Shown here: positions 54,569 to 63,373 of the stretch, piece by piece | Layout of the letters: each line of letters opens with the position of its first letter | How positions within the stretch are numbered: position 1 is the stretch's first letter | Made by a program: the position numbers and the translations under genes | The notes under the pieces: model-generated | Told to the model about the DNA's origin: nothing | Databases searched by the model: none | The model's input: only the letters and a program-made list of their open reading frames with translations | From: Paenibacillus lactis | GTDB lineage: Bacteria; Bacillota; Bacilli; Paenibacillales; Paenibacillaceae | Assembly: GCF_017873605.1 (NCBI RefSeq) | Contig: NZ_JAGGKI010000008.1 | Span: 124,001-188,000, forward strand | DNA length: 64,000 nucleotides | Direction of reading: 5' to 3'

Positions 54569-55465
54569 ATGAGCAGAACCGCTATTCGGGAGTCTGTCCA
54601 GGACCGGTTGTTTCTCGGCTTGGTGTATTTGTTTCTGTCGGTTATTCTGATCGTCATTCTGTTTCCGCTGCTGCACATTGTAAGCGCATCCTTTAGCTCT
54701 CCGGGGGCTGTATCCTCCGGAAAAGTGTGGCTGTGGCCGGTCGATGTGACGCTGATCGGGTATAAGGCCGTCTTCCAAAATTCCAATGTGCTGATCGGAT
54801 TCGGCAACTCGCTATTTTATGCGGTGGTCGGCACCCTCGTGAACGTGGCCTTTACCGTCATGCTGGCTTACCCGCTGGCCAGAAAAACGTTCTATGTCCG
54901 CAATATCATTATGATGCTGCTGGTGTTCACGATGTTCTTCGATGGGGGCTTGATCCCGAACTACCTGCTCGTCAAATCGCTGGGGATGCTTGATACAAGA
55001 TGGGCGATGATCATCCCGGGAGCCCTGGCCGTATTTCAGGTTATCATCGCCAGAACGTTCTTTCAAACCACCATTCCAGAAGAGCTGGCCGAAGCGGCAG
55101 AGATGGACGGGAGCAGCGACATTACCTTTTTTCTAAGAATTGCCCTGCCGTTATCCAAGCCGATCATTGCCGTGCTGGCTTTGATGTATGCAGTCGGACA
55201 TTGGAATTCCTACTTCAACGCCTTGATTTATTTGAAGGACAGCAGTTTGTTCCCGCTGCAAATTTTTCTAAGGGACATTCTGATTTTGAATTCCGTCAGC
55301 GCGGAGATGGTCACCAACGTGAACGAGCTGCTTGTCCGCGAAGGGATGAAGGACCTGCTGAAATATTCACTGATCGTGGTAGCGAGCGCGCCGGTGCTGA
55401 TGATTTACCCGTTCGTGCAGAAGTATTTTGTCAAGGGAGTCATGATCGGTTCACTCAAGGGATAG
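54569..55465 (+). CDS. Carbohydrate ABC transporter permease (YtcP/LplC-like)
   Basis: 298 residues with six membrane helices, an EAA loop (LAEAAEMDGSSDITFFLRI) and the YPFVQKYFVKGVMIGSLKG ending. It follows the LplB-like gene closely with GAGAGGAGG before the ATG. Equivalent in order and type to the permease at 18569, but the binding protein comes after the permeases here instead of before. Confidence 0.92.
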   Translation: MSRTAIRESVQDRLFLGLVYLFLSVILIVILFPLLHIVSASFSSPGAVSSGKVWLWPVDVTLIGYKAVFQNSNVLIGFGNSLFYAVVGTLVNVAFTVMLAYPLARKTFYVRNIIMMLLVFTMFFDGGLIPNYLLVKSLGMLDTRWAMIIPGALAVFQVIIARTFFQTTIPEELAEAAEMDGSSDITFFLRIALPLSKPIIAVLALMYAVGHWNSYFNALIYLKDSSLFPLQIFLRDILILNSVSAEMVTNVNELLVREGMKDLLKYSLIVVASAPVLMIYPFVQKYFVKGVMIGSLKG

Positions 55466-55609
55466 CTCACTGGAGTGAAGCCGAAGGGAAGGAGGTGAGG
55501 CACAGACTGTCATGCAAGCGATTCATCAGCTATGGGGGTAAATGTAGAAGCATTTGATTGGAAGATGGTAAGACTTGCGTTCTAATTCCATTCATGAGGA
55601 GGAGTTCGT

Positions 55610-57247
55610 TTGAAGAGAACCATCGTATGGCACTTAAGTTTGATTATGGTCATTGTCTTGGCGCTATCGGGCTGCTCGAAGCCGGCAGAACCCAAAGGAG
55701 AAGGGGGAAGCACCGCTAAGACGGGGGATCCGGGATCTCCGGTCGAATTGACGGTATTCGCGCCCCAGTCCGCAGGGATCGAAAGCCTGGACGTCAATCC
55801 GTTCTCCAAGCATATTGAAGAAAAGCTGGGCATCAAATTTAAATGGAATACGACCCCGGATGCCGTATTCAACGACAAGAAGCTGCTTATGCTGGCCAGC
55901 GGAGATTATCCGGCCCTCATTATGAACGCCGGCATCTCAAAGGCGGATCAGATCAAATACGGTATGCAGGGCGCATTCATTCCGTTGAACGATCTGATCG
56001 AGCAGCATGCGCCGAACATTAAGAAGGCGATGGAGGAGATTCCGTACCTGGCCCCGGCCATGACGGCGCCGGACGGCAACATTTATGCCTTGCCGAAGGT
56101 GAATGAGTGCTTGCACTGCACATATGGCCAGCGGATGTGGATCAATACGACATGGCTGGAGAAGCTGGGGCTTGAAATGCCCCAAACCACGGATGAATTC
56201 TATGAAGTGCTGAAAGCCTTCAAGGAGAAGGACCCGAACGGAAACGGCAAAGCCGATGAAATTCCGCTGACCACCTCGCTTGATGTGTGGGGAGGAGGAG
56301 TTGACGCCTTTTTGATGAATGCCTTTATATATAACAATGGCACCTCGTATTTGAGCGTGAAGGACGGGAAGGTTATTCTGTCCGCGACGGAGCCTGAATG
56401 GAAGGAGGGGCTGAAGTACTTACGGAAGCTGTACAGCGAGGGCTTGATCGACAAGGGCGCGTTTACGCAAAACGGCGATGCCGTCAAGCAGCTGGGGAAT
56501 AAATCCGAGAATGTGGTCGGTGCGGTCGGCTACGCCCTGATCAGCAGCATGCTGGATACAACGGACGCGAAGCCGCGCCATAAGGAGTACGACGTCGTTC
56601 CGCCGCTGAAAGGGCCGAACGGTGTACAGCTGGCAGGCTACAGCGTAGGCGCGGGGGATGGATCTTTTGTCATCACGAATAAAGCGACGGAGGAGGAGCG
56701 GATCGCCGCCATTAAGCTGGCCGACTATCTGTTCTACGAGGAAGGGACGGTCATGACCTCTTGGGGGTTTGAAGGGGACGGCTGGAGGAAGGCGGAAGCC
56801 GGTGCGCTTGATTACAATGGCAAGCCGGCCAAATACGAGGCCCTGAAGCGGGATGTGCCCGAAGGGACGCCGGATGTTACTTGGTGGCAGCTCGGGACGA
56901 TGCTGATGGTCAACTCGATCCGCGAATCGTTCGTCGCGCCTGAGGATCCGCTGGGCAACGGAGCCTATGAATACCGGCTGTGGCTGGCTGCCAAGAAATA
57001 TGAGCCGTTTGCCAAGCCTGAGCTCGTGTACCCGACTGACGTGTTCATCGATCCGGCCGACGCCACGTTCATTGCGCAGATTCAAAAAACGATTCAGGAT
57101 TACGTGAAATCGAACCTGGCCCAGTTCGTAACCGGCAGCAAGGATATCGAGAAGGATTGGGACGCTTACGTAAGCGGGTTTAAAGGGCTGCAGCTGGATA
57201 AATATCTTGAAATTCACCAGAAAGCGCTGGATAACCAAGGTTCGTAA
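55610..57247 (+). CDS. Extracellular solute-binding lipoprotein (LplA-like)
   Basis: 545 residues. Lipoprotein signal with lipobox LALSGC at ~17-22. Body of the same large oligosaccharide-binding group as the protein at 15937 (MLASGDYPALIMNAG, WLEKLGLEMPQTTDEFYEVL, FKEKDPNGNGKADEIP). The start is TTG at 55610, after GAGGAGGAG; no ATG fits. It delivers substrate to the two permeases upstream and is followed after 19 bases by a fucosidase gene, which suggests a fucosylated oligosaccharide. Confidence 0.9.
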   Translation: MKRTIVWHLSLIMVIVLALSGCSKPAEPKGEGGSTAKTGDPGSPVELTVFAPQSAGIESLDVNPFSKHIEEKLGIKFKWNTTPDAVFNDKKLLMLASGDYPALIMNAGISKADQIKYGMQGAFIPLNDLIEQHAPNIKKAMEEIPYLAPAMTAPDGNIYALPKVNECLHCTYGQRMWINTTWLEKLGLEMPQTTDEFYEVLKAFKEKDPNGNGKADEIPLTTSLDVWGGGVDAFLMNAFIYNNGTSYLSVKDGKVILSATEPEWKEGLKYLRKLYSEGLIDKGAFTQNGDAVKQLGNKSENVVGAVGYALISSMLDTTDAKPRHKEYDVVPPLKGPNGVQLAGYSVGAGDGSFVITNKATEEERIAAIKLADYLFYEEGTVMTSWGFEGDGWRKAEAGALDYNGKPAKYEALKRDVPEGTPDVTWWQLGTMLMVNSIRESFVAPEDPLGNGAYEYRLWLAAKKYEPFAKPELVYPTDVFIDPADATFIAQIQKTIQDYVKSNLAQFVTGSKDIEKDWDAYVSGFKGLQLDKYLEIHQKALDNQGS

Positions 57248-57266
57248 CAGACAGGAGGTTTATCGC

Positions 57267-58475
57267 TTGCAAAATAGGATCGAATACGCGGCTCGCATCC
57301 AGCCGACACAGCGGCAATTGGCCGTTCAAGACATGGAGTTTTACGCATTTATCCACTTTACGGTAAATACGTTTACCGATATGGAGTGGGGAACGGGGAA
57401 GGAGGACCCTGCGCTGTTCAATCCCACGGAGCTGGATGCGGATCAGTGGGTAGAGGCCTGCGTCAGCGCCGGCATGCGGGGCTTGATCCTTACATGCAAG
57501 CATCATGACGGGTTCTGCCTGTGGCCGAGCCGGTATACCGAACATTCCGTAAAGAGCAGCCCATGGCGCGGCGGCGAGGGCGATGTGGTACGGGAAGTCG
57601 CGGAGGCCTGCCGGAGGGGCGGGATCAAGTTCGGCATCTATGTCTCCCCTTGGGACCGGCATGAGCCGACGTATGGAGATTCACCGCGGTATAATCAGTT
57701 TTTTCTGAACCAATTAAGGGAGCTGCTTACGGGGTATGGCGAGTTGTTCTGCGTATGGTTCGACGGCGCCTGCGGCGAAGGGCCGAACGGCAAGCGCCAG
57801 AAATATGACTGGGAGGCGTATTACGCCCTGATCCGGGAGCTGCAGCCGGGAGCCGCCATTTCCGTATGCGGTCCCGACATACGCTGGTGCGGGAATGAGG
57901 CGGGGCATTGCCGGGAGTCCGAATGGAGCGTCGTCCCTGCGTCCCTGCGCGAAAACGAAGCGATTCAGGAAAAATCCCAGAAGACGGACGACCGCGAGTT
58001 TGCCCGCCATTACAGCTCGAGCGAGGAGGACCTTGGCAGCCGCAGCGTCATCCTGAGTGAGCGCGAGCTGGTGTGGTATCCGGCCGAAGTGAATACGTCG
58101 ATCCGCCCGGGCTGGTTCTACCATGCCTCGGAGGACGATAAGGTTCGGCCGCTTGCAGAGCTGCTGCATATTTATTACGGCTCGGTCGGGGGCAACGCCA
58201 CCTTCCTTCTGAATATTCCGCCGGATCCCCGCGGGCTGATTCACGAGAACGACAGGCAGCGGCTGCGGGAGCTGGGCGAGGTGCTGCGCGCTACGTTCAA
58301 GACGAACCTCGCTGCACAGGCGCATATTGCGGCATCGGAGACGATGCCGGGGTCGGATGCCGCGAATATGCTGGACGGGGACAAGGACACGTATTGGTGC
58401 CCGGAGGAGGGCACCGAATACGCCGTGATCGAGGTCGATCTCGGGAGCGAGCAGGAGTCATATCGTGCTGGCTGA
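57267..58475 (+). CDS. Alpha-L-fucosidase, GH29 (subfamily B-like), frame-disrupted before its C-terminal module
   Basis: 402 residues as written. GH29 landmarks: CKHHDGFCLWPS at ~77-88 and FCVWFDGACGEG, where D166 is the candidate nucleophile and the WFDGACGEG form fits GH29-B enzymes with 1,3/4-linked preference. A F5/8C-like domain begins at ~375 (AANMLDGDKDTYW) but is cut by a stop at 58473. The rest of that domain continues in another frame (58459-58683). The TTG start at 57267 follows CAGGAGG. The upstream extension to 57207 overlaps the binding-protein gene and is rejected. Confidence 0.85.
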   Translation: MQNRIEYAARIQPTQRQLAVQDMEFYAFIHFTVNTFTDMEWGTGKEDPALFNPTELDADQWVEACVSAGMRGLILTCKHHDGFCLWPSRYTEHSVKSSPWRGGEGDVVREVAEACRRGGIKFGIYVSPWDRHEPTYGDSPRYNQFFLNQLRELLTGYGELFCVWFDGACGEGPNGKRQKYDWEAYYALIRELQPGAAISVCGPDIRWCGNEAGHCRESEWSVVPASLRENEAIQEKSQKTDDREFARHYSSSEEDLGSRSVILSERELVWYPAEVNTSIRPGWFYHASEDDKVRPLAELLHIYYGSVGGNATFLLNIPPDPRGLIHENDRQRLRELGEVLRATFKTNLAAQAHIAASETMPGSDAANMLDGDKDTYWCPEEGTEYAVIEVDLGSEQESYRAG

Positions 58476-58683
58476 GCACCGATATGGGCAGCGGGTCGAA
58501 CGGTACGAGCTGGAGTATAGGGAGGACGGTGCCTGGAAGCCAATCTGCCGCGGAACGGTCATTGGCCGCAAGCGGATCTGCAAGTTTCCAGCGGTACGGT
58601 CCAGATACATCCGGTTTACCATTTTGGAATCGCGATGGTGTCCGAACATTTCCGCGATCGAGGTGTATCGGGGCGTTGACTGA
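58459..58683 (+). pseudogene. Out-of-frame C-terminal part of the GH29 discoidin-like domain
   Basis: Reading from 58459 in the frame of 58465 gives H-I-V-L-A-E-HRYGQRVERYELEY, then KFPAVRSRYIRFTI and ISAIEVYRG, which completes the F5/8C-like module begun by the upstream frame. Joining the frames near 58457 would give one protein of about 470 residues. A single inserted base (or two lost bases) around 58455-58461 explains the break. No ribosome site precedes it, so it is not an independent gene. Real mutation, sequencing error and recoding remain possible. Confidence 0.75.
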
Positions 58684-58783
58684 AGCTGGGTTGAACCCCT
58701 GCGGTTGGAGCTGACTGAGAGCGTTCATTGATGAATTAATGAACTAAACATGGGGTTGGATGCAATCTTGGGGCTGGATCGGC

Positions 58784-58970
58784 GCTACCATTGGTCATGT
58801 GGGGCAATACCCGGGTGCTACCATTGACCATGGGGCAAGACCGGGCGGCTACCATTGAGCATGAGACGAGACCTGGTGCTATCATCGGTCATGAGGCTAG
58901 GCCTCGCGCTACCATTGGTCATGGGGGCAATACCCGGGTGCTACCATTGACCATGGAGCAAGACCGGGCA
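58784..58970. repeat. 30-33 bp degenerate tandem repeats (6 copies)
   Basis: Units of the form GCTACCATTGGTCATG plus a GGGCAAnACCCGGG-like block start at 58784, 58817, 58848, 58878, 58908 and 58940. Units 1-2 and 5-6 are near-identical 63-bp pairs. They lie in the 498-bp gap between the fucosidase and DUF4091 genes. A weaker match (CCATCATTGGACATGGGG) appears at about 61431. Confidence 0.85.
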
Positions 58971-59053
58971 CCGATGAAGCGCTCTTGGCGCGTCCCAGGG
59001 AGCGTATCACGACTTCATGTTGGGCCCAAACACATTCGTACTTGCAACAGGGC

Positions 59054-59086
59054 GGCCATCTTCTAGGAGGATGGTCCCCTTTTTTA
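59054..59086 (+). terminator. Terminator between fucosidase and DUF4091 genes
   Basis: GGCCATC (59054-59060) pairs with GATGGTC (59070-59076, one G-U pair), followed by CCC and six T residues. Confidence 0.65.
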
Positions 59087-59181
59087 TCGAAATCATTTTT
59101 TTCTCGTGCAAGTTCCGCGAGTTCGCTAGTATGATATACGAAAGATTGATCCAAATCACGATAGAGAGGATGCATCGCCGA

Positions 59182-60846
59182 ATGAGCAATATTCCAACGT
59201 TCGAGACCCGGCTTCTCAGCTCCTTGTCCAAAGTGTTTGCCGATGAAGAGCTGGCAGCCGCACCGTATGATGCAGGGTCGGCTTTCCTGAATGAGACGTT
59301 TTCTTTTCAAGTGGCTTACCGCTCAAGTCAACTGATGAAAAATATCCGCGTCGTTGTCGAGTCCGAGCTGAGCGAGTACATTTCCATTCGCTCTGTAGGT
59401 CTTGCCCCTTCGGACCTGCCGACGTACCATGACCATGACGAGTTCATATTAAGAAGCACCCCGGGGTTATACCCGGATCCGTTATTTCCTCTCGCTGCAG
59501 ACGCAGCTGTAACAGGGCGTCCGAGCCAGTGGAGAAGCTTATGGGTTACAGTTGAGCCGGATTCCGGCAGAGCGGGCGGTAAATACGATATCGGGCTCCG
59601 GTTTGAGACGGATTCGGGAGAGAAGCTTGCCGAAGAGACTTTCCGGCTGGAGCTGATCCCAGCTGTGCTGCCGGCGCAGACGCTGATTCATACCGAGTGG
59701 TTCCATACGGATTGCCTGGCAACCTACTATGGTGTCGATGTGTTCAGCGAACGTCATTGGCAGCTGATCGAGCAGTATATCCGGACGGCGGCAGAGCACG
59801 GGATGAACATGATGTTGACCCCGCTGTTTACTCCCCCGCTGGATACCGAAGTGGGCGGCGAGCGCCCGACGGTGCAGCTCGTGGATGTTGAGGTTCTCGG
59901 CGATGGCTCCTACCGGTTCGGATTTGACAAGCTGGACCGCTGGACCGATCTGTGCGACCGCTGCGGCATTCAATACCTAGAGTTCTCCCATTTCTTCACG
60001 CAGTGGGGGGCGAAGCACGCACCGAAAATTGTGGCGAACGTAAACGGGGAGACCCAGAAGCTGTTCGGCTGGGAGACCGATGCATCGGGTGAGGAATATC
60101 AAGCCTTCCTTAGACAGTTCATTCCGGCTTTAGTGGACTGGATCGAGGATCATGGGCGTGACGACAGATGTTATTTCCATGTGTCCGATGAGCCCCATGC
60201 CTCCCATATTGAGGCATACGGCCAAGCGAGCCGTTTAATGAACGAGCTGCTGCCCGATTACCCGATTATCGACGCGCTTTCCGATTTTTCGTTCTATGAG
60301 GAAGGGCTTGTAAAGCGCCCGATTCCGGCAAGCAACCATATCGAGCCGTTCCTCGAAGCCGGAGTCGAAGGGCTGTGGACCTACTACTGCTGCTCGCAGT
60401 ATAAAGAGGTGTCCAACCGGTTCTTCAACCTGCCTTCCGCTCGAAACCGCATTCTTGGCATGCAGCTCTATAAATATAACATCGAAGGCTTCCTGCATTG
60501 GGGCTACAATTTCTGGTACTCCCAGTACTCGCGGCGGGCGATCGATCCTTATCGGGTAACCGACGCGGACAGCGGCTTTCCGTCCGGCGATGCGTTCCTG
60601 GTTTATCCAGGAGAGGACGGACCGGTGGAGTCGATCCGGCTGAAGGTGTTCCATGAAGCGCTTCAGGATCTCCGGGCGCTGCAGCTGCTGGAGCAGCAGA
60701 TCGGCCGTGAGGCCGTGCTGGAGGCGCTGGAGGAAGGGCTGGAAGAGCCGATCACATTCAAGACGTATCCGCGTGATGAGAAGTGGCTTCTGTCCAAGCG
60801 GCAATGGATTAATGACAAGATTAAGGAGTCGATGGCGGTTAAATAA
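59182..60846 (+). CDS. DUF4091-domain glycoside-hydrolase-like protein
   Basis: About 554 residues. A beta-rich N-terminal domain (~20-150) precedes a TIM-barrel-like catalytic part with the family patterns HTEWFHTDCLATYYG, MNMMLTPLFTPPLD, and CYFHVSDEPH, where the D-E pair may be catalytic. DUF4091 proteins are associated with plant and microbial glycan loci; the substrate is unknown. No signal peptide. The start was placed at the ATG 59182; an ATG at 59170 is an alternative with AGAGAGG directly adjacent. The longest frame begins upstream of the terminator and is rejected. Confidence 0.8.
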   Translation: MSNIPTFETRLLSSLSKVFADEELAAAPYDAGSAFLNETFSFQVAYRSSQLMKNIRVVVESELSEYISIRSVGLAPSDLPTYHDHDEFILRSTPGLYPDPLFPLAADAAVTGRPSQWRSLWVTVEPDSGRAGGKYDIGLRFETDSGEKLAEETFRLELIPAVLPAQTLIHTEWFHTDCLATYYGVDVFSERHWQLIEQYIRTAAEHGMNMMLTPLFTPPLDTEVGGERPTVQLVDVEVLGDGSYRFGFDKLDRWTDLCDRCGIQYLEFSHFFTQWGAKHAPKIVANVNGETQKLFGWETDASGEEYQAFLRQFIPALVDWIEDHGRDDRCYFHVSDEPHASHIEAYGQASRLMNELLPDYPIIDALSDFSFYEEGLVKRPIPASNHIEPFLEAGVEGLWTYYCCSQYKEVSNRFFNLPSARNRILGMQLYKYNIEGFLHWGYNFWYSQYSRRAIDPYRVTDADSGFPSGDAFLVYPGEDGPVESIRLKVFHEALQDLRALQLLEQQIGREAVLEALEEGLEEPITFKTYPRDEKWLLSKRQWINDKIKESMAVK

Positions 60847-61551
60847 GGGAAAAGGGAGCAGAGGTGGATGGTCACCGCGCGTACCGCTATATTCCCGAGA
60901 TCATCGCTATATACAAAGCCAAGACAACGACATAATTACAGGGTTCGTACTGGTGATATGCGTAGCTGCTATGATTGCATAATCTCTATTCCCGGCCACT
61001 CTCACGAAATTGGTCCCTTTCAAATGCTTGCCGCTTCGATACAATGTATCGGAGCGGCTTTTCGTTTTGCCCAGACCGATAGGCTCCCACGGCTCCCTAT
61101 AGGTAGACAGGTGACATGACAAAGGAAGGAAGTAACTTGTTTTGCCGAGAGGAGTTTTTTAGATCTAAACCTTTAATAACTTGGAACTACCTAACTTAAT
61201 GATTGGACGGATAGCGGCCCGAACAGGTGAAAACTAGGGTAGAATTAAGCAGTGCAGTACCAGCGATCATCTGATCTTAGGGGCTGTCAATCACAGATAT
61301 AGAGTAATTCGATTCAAAAAAGCACCGGGTGGCTGTTAAACTTTTATCACGATCACCGTTTAGGAAATTGCGAGTTCTGCTTCGATTCCAACGTCGAATT
61401 TCGTCGGCATGGAACAAACTGTTTTCTTTGAGCCATCATTGGACATGGGGCGTCACGTGGCAAGGCAACCACACCGGTCATGAAAGCGACATGTCGTGGT
61501 TCTAGTGGACCATTCAAAAATATGCCATGATTGTGGCAAGGGGGTTATGGG
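60847..61551. other. 705-bp region without a gene
   Basis: Apart from the terminator at 61030-61068 and a degenerate copy of the 30-bp repeat near 61431, nothing assignable is seen. The short open frames here have no ribosome sites. Confidence 0.45.
61030..61068 (+). terminator. Terminator of the DUF4091 gene
   Basis: GCCGCT-CGATACA (61030-61042) pairs with TATCG-AGCGGC (up to 61058), followed by TTTTCGTTTT. Confidence 0.78.
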
Positions 61552-63012
61552 ATGTATTCCGATTTTACGCTAGCGGATGACCGTCCGGCTTATATACAGG
61601 TCAAAGATTATATGAAACGGCTGATGACGACCGGAGCGTTGCAGGCGGATCAAAAGCTGCCGTCTACGCGGGAGCTCGGTTCGCTGCTTCACGTCAGCCG
61701 CAACACCGTGCTGAATGCCTACTCGGACCTTGAGGACGAAGGCTATATTTACGCCGTCAAAGGCCAGGGGCATTTCGTGATCCCCTCGATCAACACGAAT
61801 GAAACGGAAGCGCAGCCGGCAAATGTACAGCTGGACTGGACTTCGCGGTTGAACGACTACGCGAGGCTGGCGGAAGCGAATGACTTGATGAAGCACGGCA
61901 TCCGTGCCGGCAAAGGGGCGATATCGTTTACGAGCATCGCACCCGATGAGAAGCTGTTCGATCTGCAAAATGTAAAGCGCGCCTTCCTTGACCGAATGTC
62001 GCTGGAGGGAGAAGTCCTCCTCAATTACGGCTATGCCAAGGGCTACAAGCCGCTGATCGATTATTTGCTTCACTATATGGAGAATAAAGGCGTTGATGTA
62101 TCGGGCAAGGATCTGTTGGTGACCAGCGGCTTTACAGAGGGACTGAGCTTGGTGCTTGCAGCCTTGAATAAAGGCCATGGCCGCATCCTATGCGAGAATC
62201 CGACCCACCATACCGCCATTAAAAATTTCAAAATGCACGGTTACGCCATCACCGGCGTTCCGATGGAGCAAGATGGCATCAGCTTAGCGGACCTTGCCGG
62301 CGAGCTCGCGGCTCGCCCTTATGATTTGGCGTACCTCGTGCCTTCCTACCATAATCCAACGGGGATCGTGATGTCGCCGCAGAAGAGGCTCGAGACTTTG
62401 CGGCTGCTCAGCGAGTATGAGACGCCGGTGATAGAGGACGGCTTCAATGAGGAGCTCCGGTATTCCGGCTCGCATATCGCGCCGCTCGTCGCCTGTGCCG
62501 GCGGGGGAAACAACAGCGTAATTTATTTGGGCAGCTTTTCCAAAATTCTGTTTCCAGGACTGCGCGTCGGCTGGGTCCTCGCGGATAAAACCCTGATCGA
62601 TTACCTCGAAAGCGTGAAGCGTGCGCGCAGCATCCACACCTCTACGCTGGACCAGTCCCTGCTTTACCAGTATCTCTATAACGGCAATTTCGAGAAATAC
62701 CTGAAGCGGGCCAAGGCGGAATATAAGCGAAAATATGAGCTGGCCAAAAGCTGCTGCGAAGAATGGCTGCCGCAGCACCGGCTGACCGGAGACGGCGGGC
62801 TCCACGTATTCGTTCAATTCGAGCAAGGCTTGCGGACGCGCGAGCTATTGGAAGCCTGCTCCGCGCAAGGCGTAGTGTTTACGCCTGGGGATATTTTCTA
62901 CACCGACGGCGGCGGGCAGCATACGATGCGGCTTGGATTCTCTCGCGTTTCGGATGAGAACATCCGGAAGGGGATCCGCATCATCGGCGAAACCGCCAGG
63001 AGGATGGTGTAG
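61552..63012 (+). CDS. MocR/GntR-family aminotransferase-like regulator
   Basis: About 486 residues. A GntR winged helix spans ~10-75 (LPSTRELGSLLHVSRNTVLNA) and an aminotransferase fold-type I domain fills the rest, with a PLP lysine in GSFSKILFPGLRVGW and YHNPTG upstream. MocR proteins use PLP chemistry to sense amino acids, vitamers or polyamines and usually regulate a divergent neighbour; none is visible on the other strand here. AAGGGGG precedes the ATG at 61552 by 7 bases, preferred to the start seven codons upstream. Confidence 0.9.
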   Translation: MYSDFTLADDRPAYIQVKDYMKRLMTTGALQADQKLPSTRELGSLLHVSRNTVLNAYSDLEDEGYIYAVKGQGHFVIPSINTNETEAQPANVQLDWTSRLNDYARLAEANDLMKHGIRAGKGAISFTSIAPDEKLFDLQNVKRAFLDRMSLEGEVLLNYGYAKGYKPLIDYLLHYMENKGVDVSGKDLLVTSGFTEGLSLVLAALNKGHGRILCENPTHHTAIKNFKMHGYAITGVPMEQDGISLADLAGELAARPYDLAYLVPSYHNPTGIVMSPQKRLETLRLLSEYETPVIEDGFNEELRYSGSHIAPLVACAGGGNNSVIYLGSFSKILFPGLRVGWVLADKTLIDYLESVKRARSIHTSTLDQSLLYQYLYNGNFEKYLKRAKAEYKRKYELAKSCCEEWLPQHRLTGDGGLHVFVQFEQGLRTRELLEACSAQGVVFTPGDIFYTDGGGQHTMRLGFSRVSDENIRKGIRIIGETARRMV

Positions 63013-63068
63013 AGATTGTGTGGGTTTAGATGTCTAGTTTAGGGGTTTCCGAAAGTGGAAGGCTTGGA

Positions 63069-63206
63069 AAGTAGAAGAACTTGATTGCAGATGGGCTATA
63101 TTAGCTGTTCTCGAGTAAGGCTTCGTAAGTAGAAGAACTCGAAAGTAGAAGAACTTGAAAGTAGAAGAACTCGAAAGTAGAAGAACTTGAAAGTAGACGA
63201 ATATCA
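63069..63206. repeat. 16-bp tandem repeats
   Basis: The unit AAGTAGAAGAACTYGA occurs at 63127, 63143, 63159, 63175 and 63191 with an exact 16-base period (T and C alternate at the Y position), plus an isolated copy at 63069. Non-coding, between mocR and the 51-bp array. Confidence 0.88.
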
Positions 63207-63373
63207 TGCTTGAAGGAACTAAACACTGCAGCGAAGTCCAGAAGGAATGGGACTGAGCCTTGGCTGTCTACCATGTCTAAGTAGGCGGTAGCCGGAGCTG
63301 TGGGAGCGTTGGGGCTGCTTCAACGAGCAGGTGGAGTTCGGACTATGGAGCCGAAGCGGCTGCATGTCTGGTG

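Noticed and set aside
57207..57266. Upstream extension of the second fucosidase
   Set aside because: It overlaps the end of the binding-protein gene, and the TTG at 57267 has an excellent CAGGAGG site.
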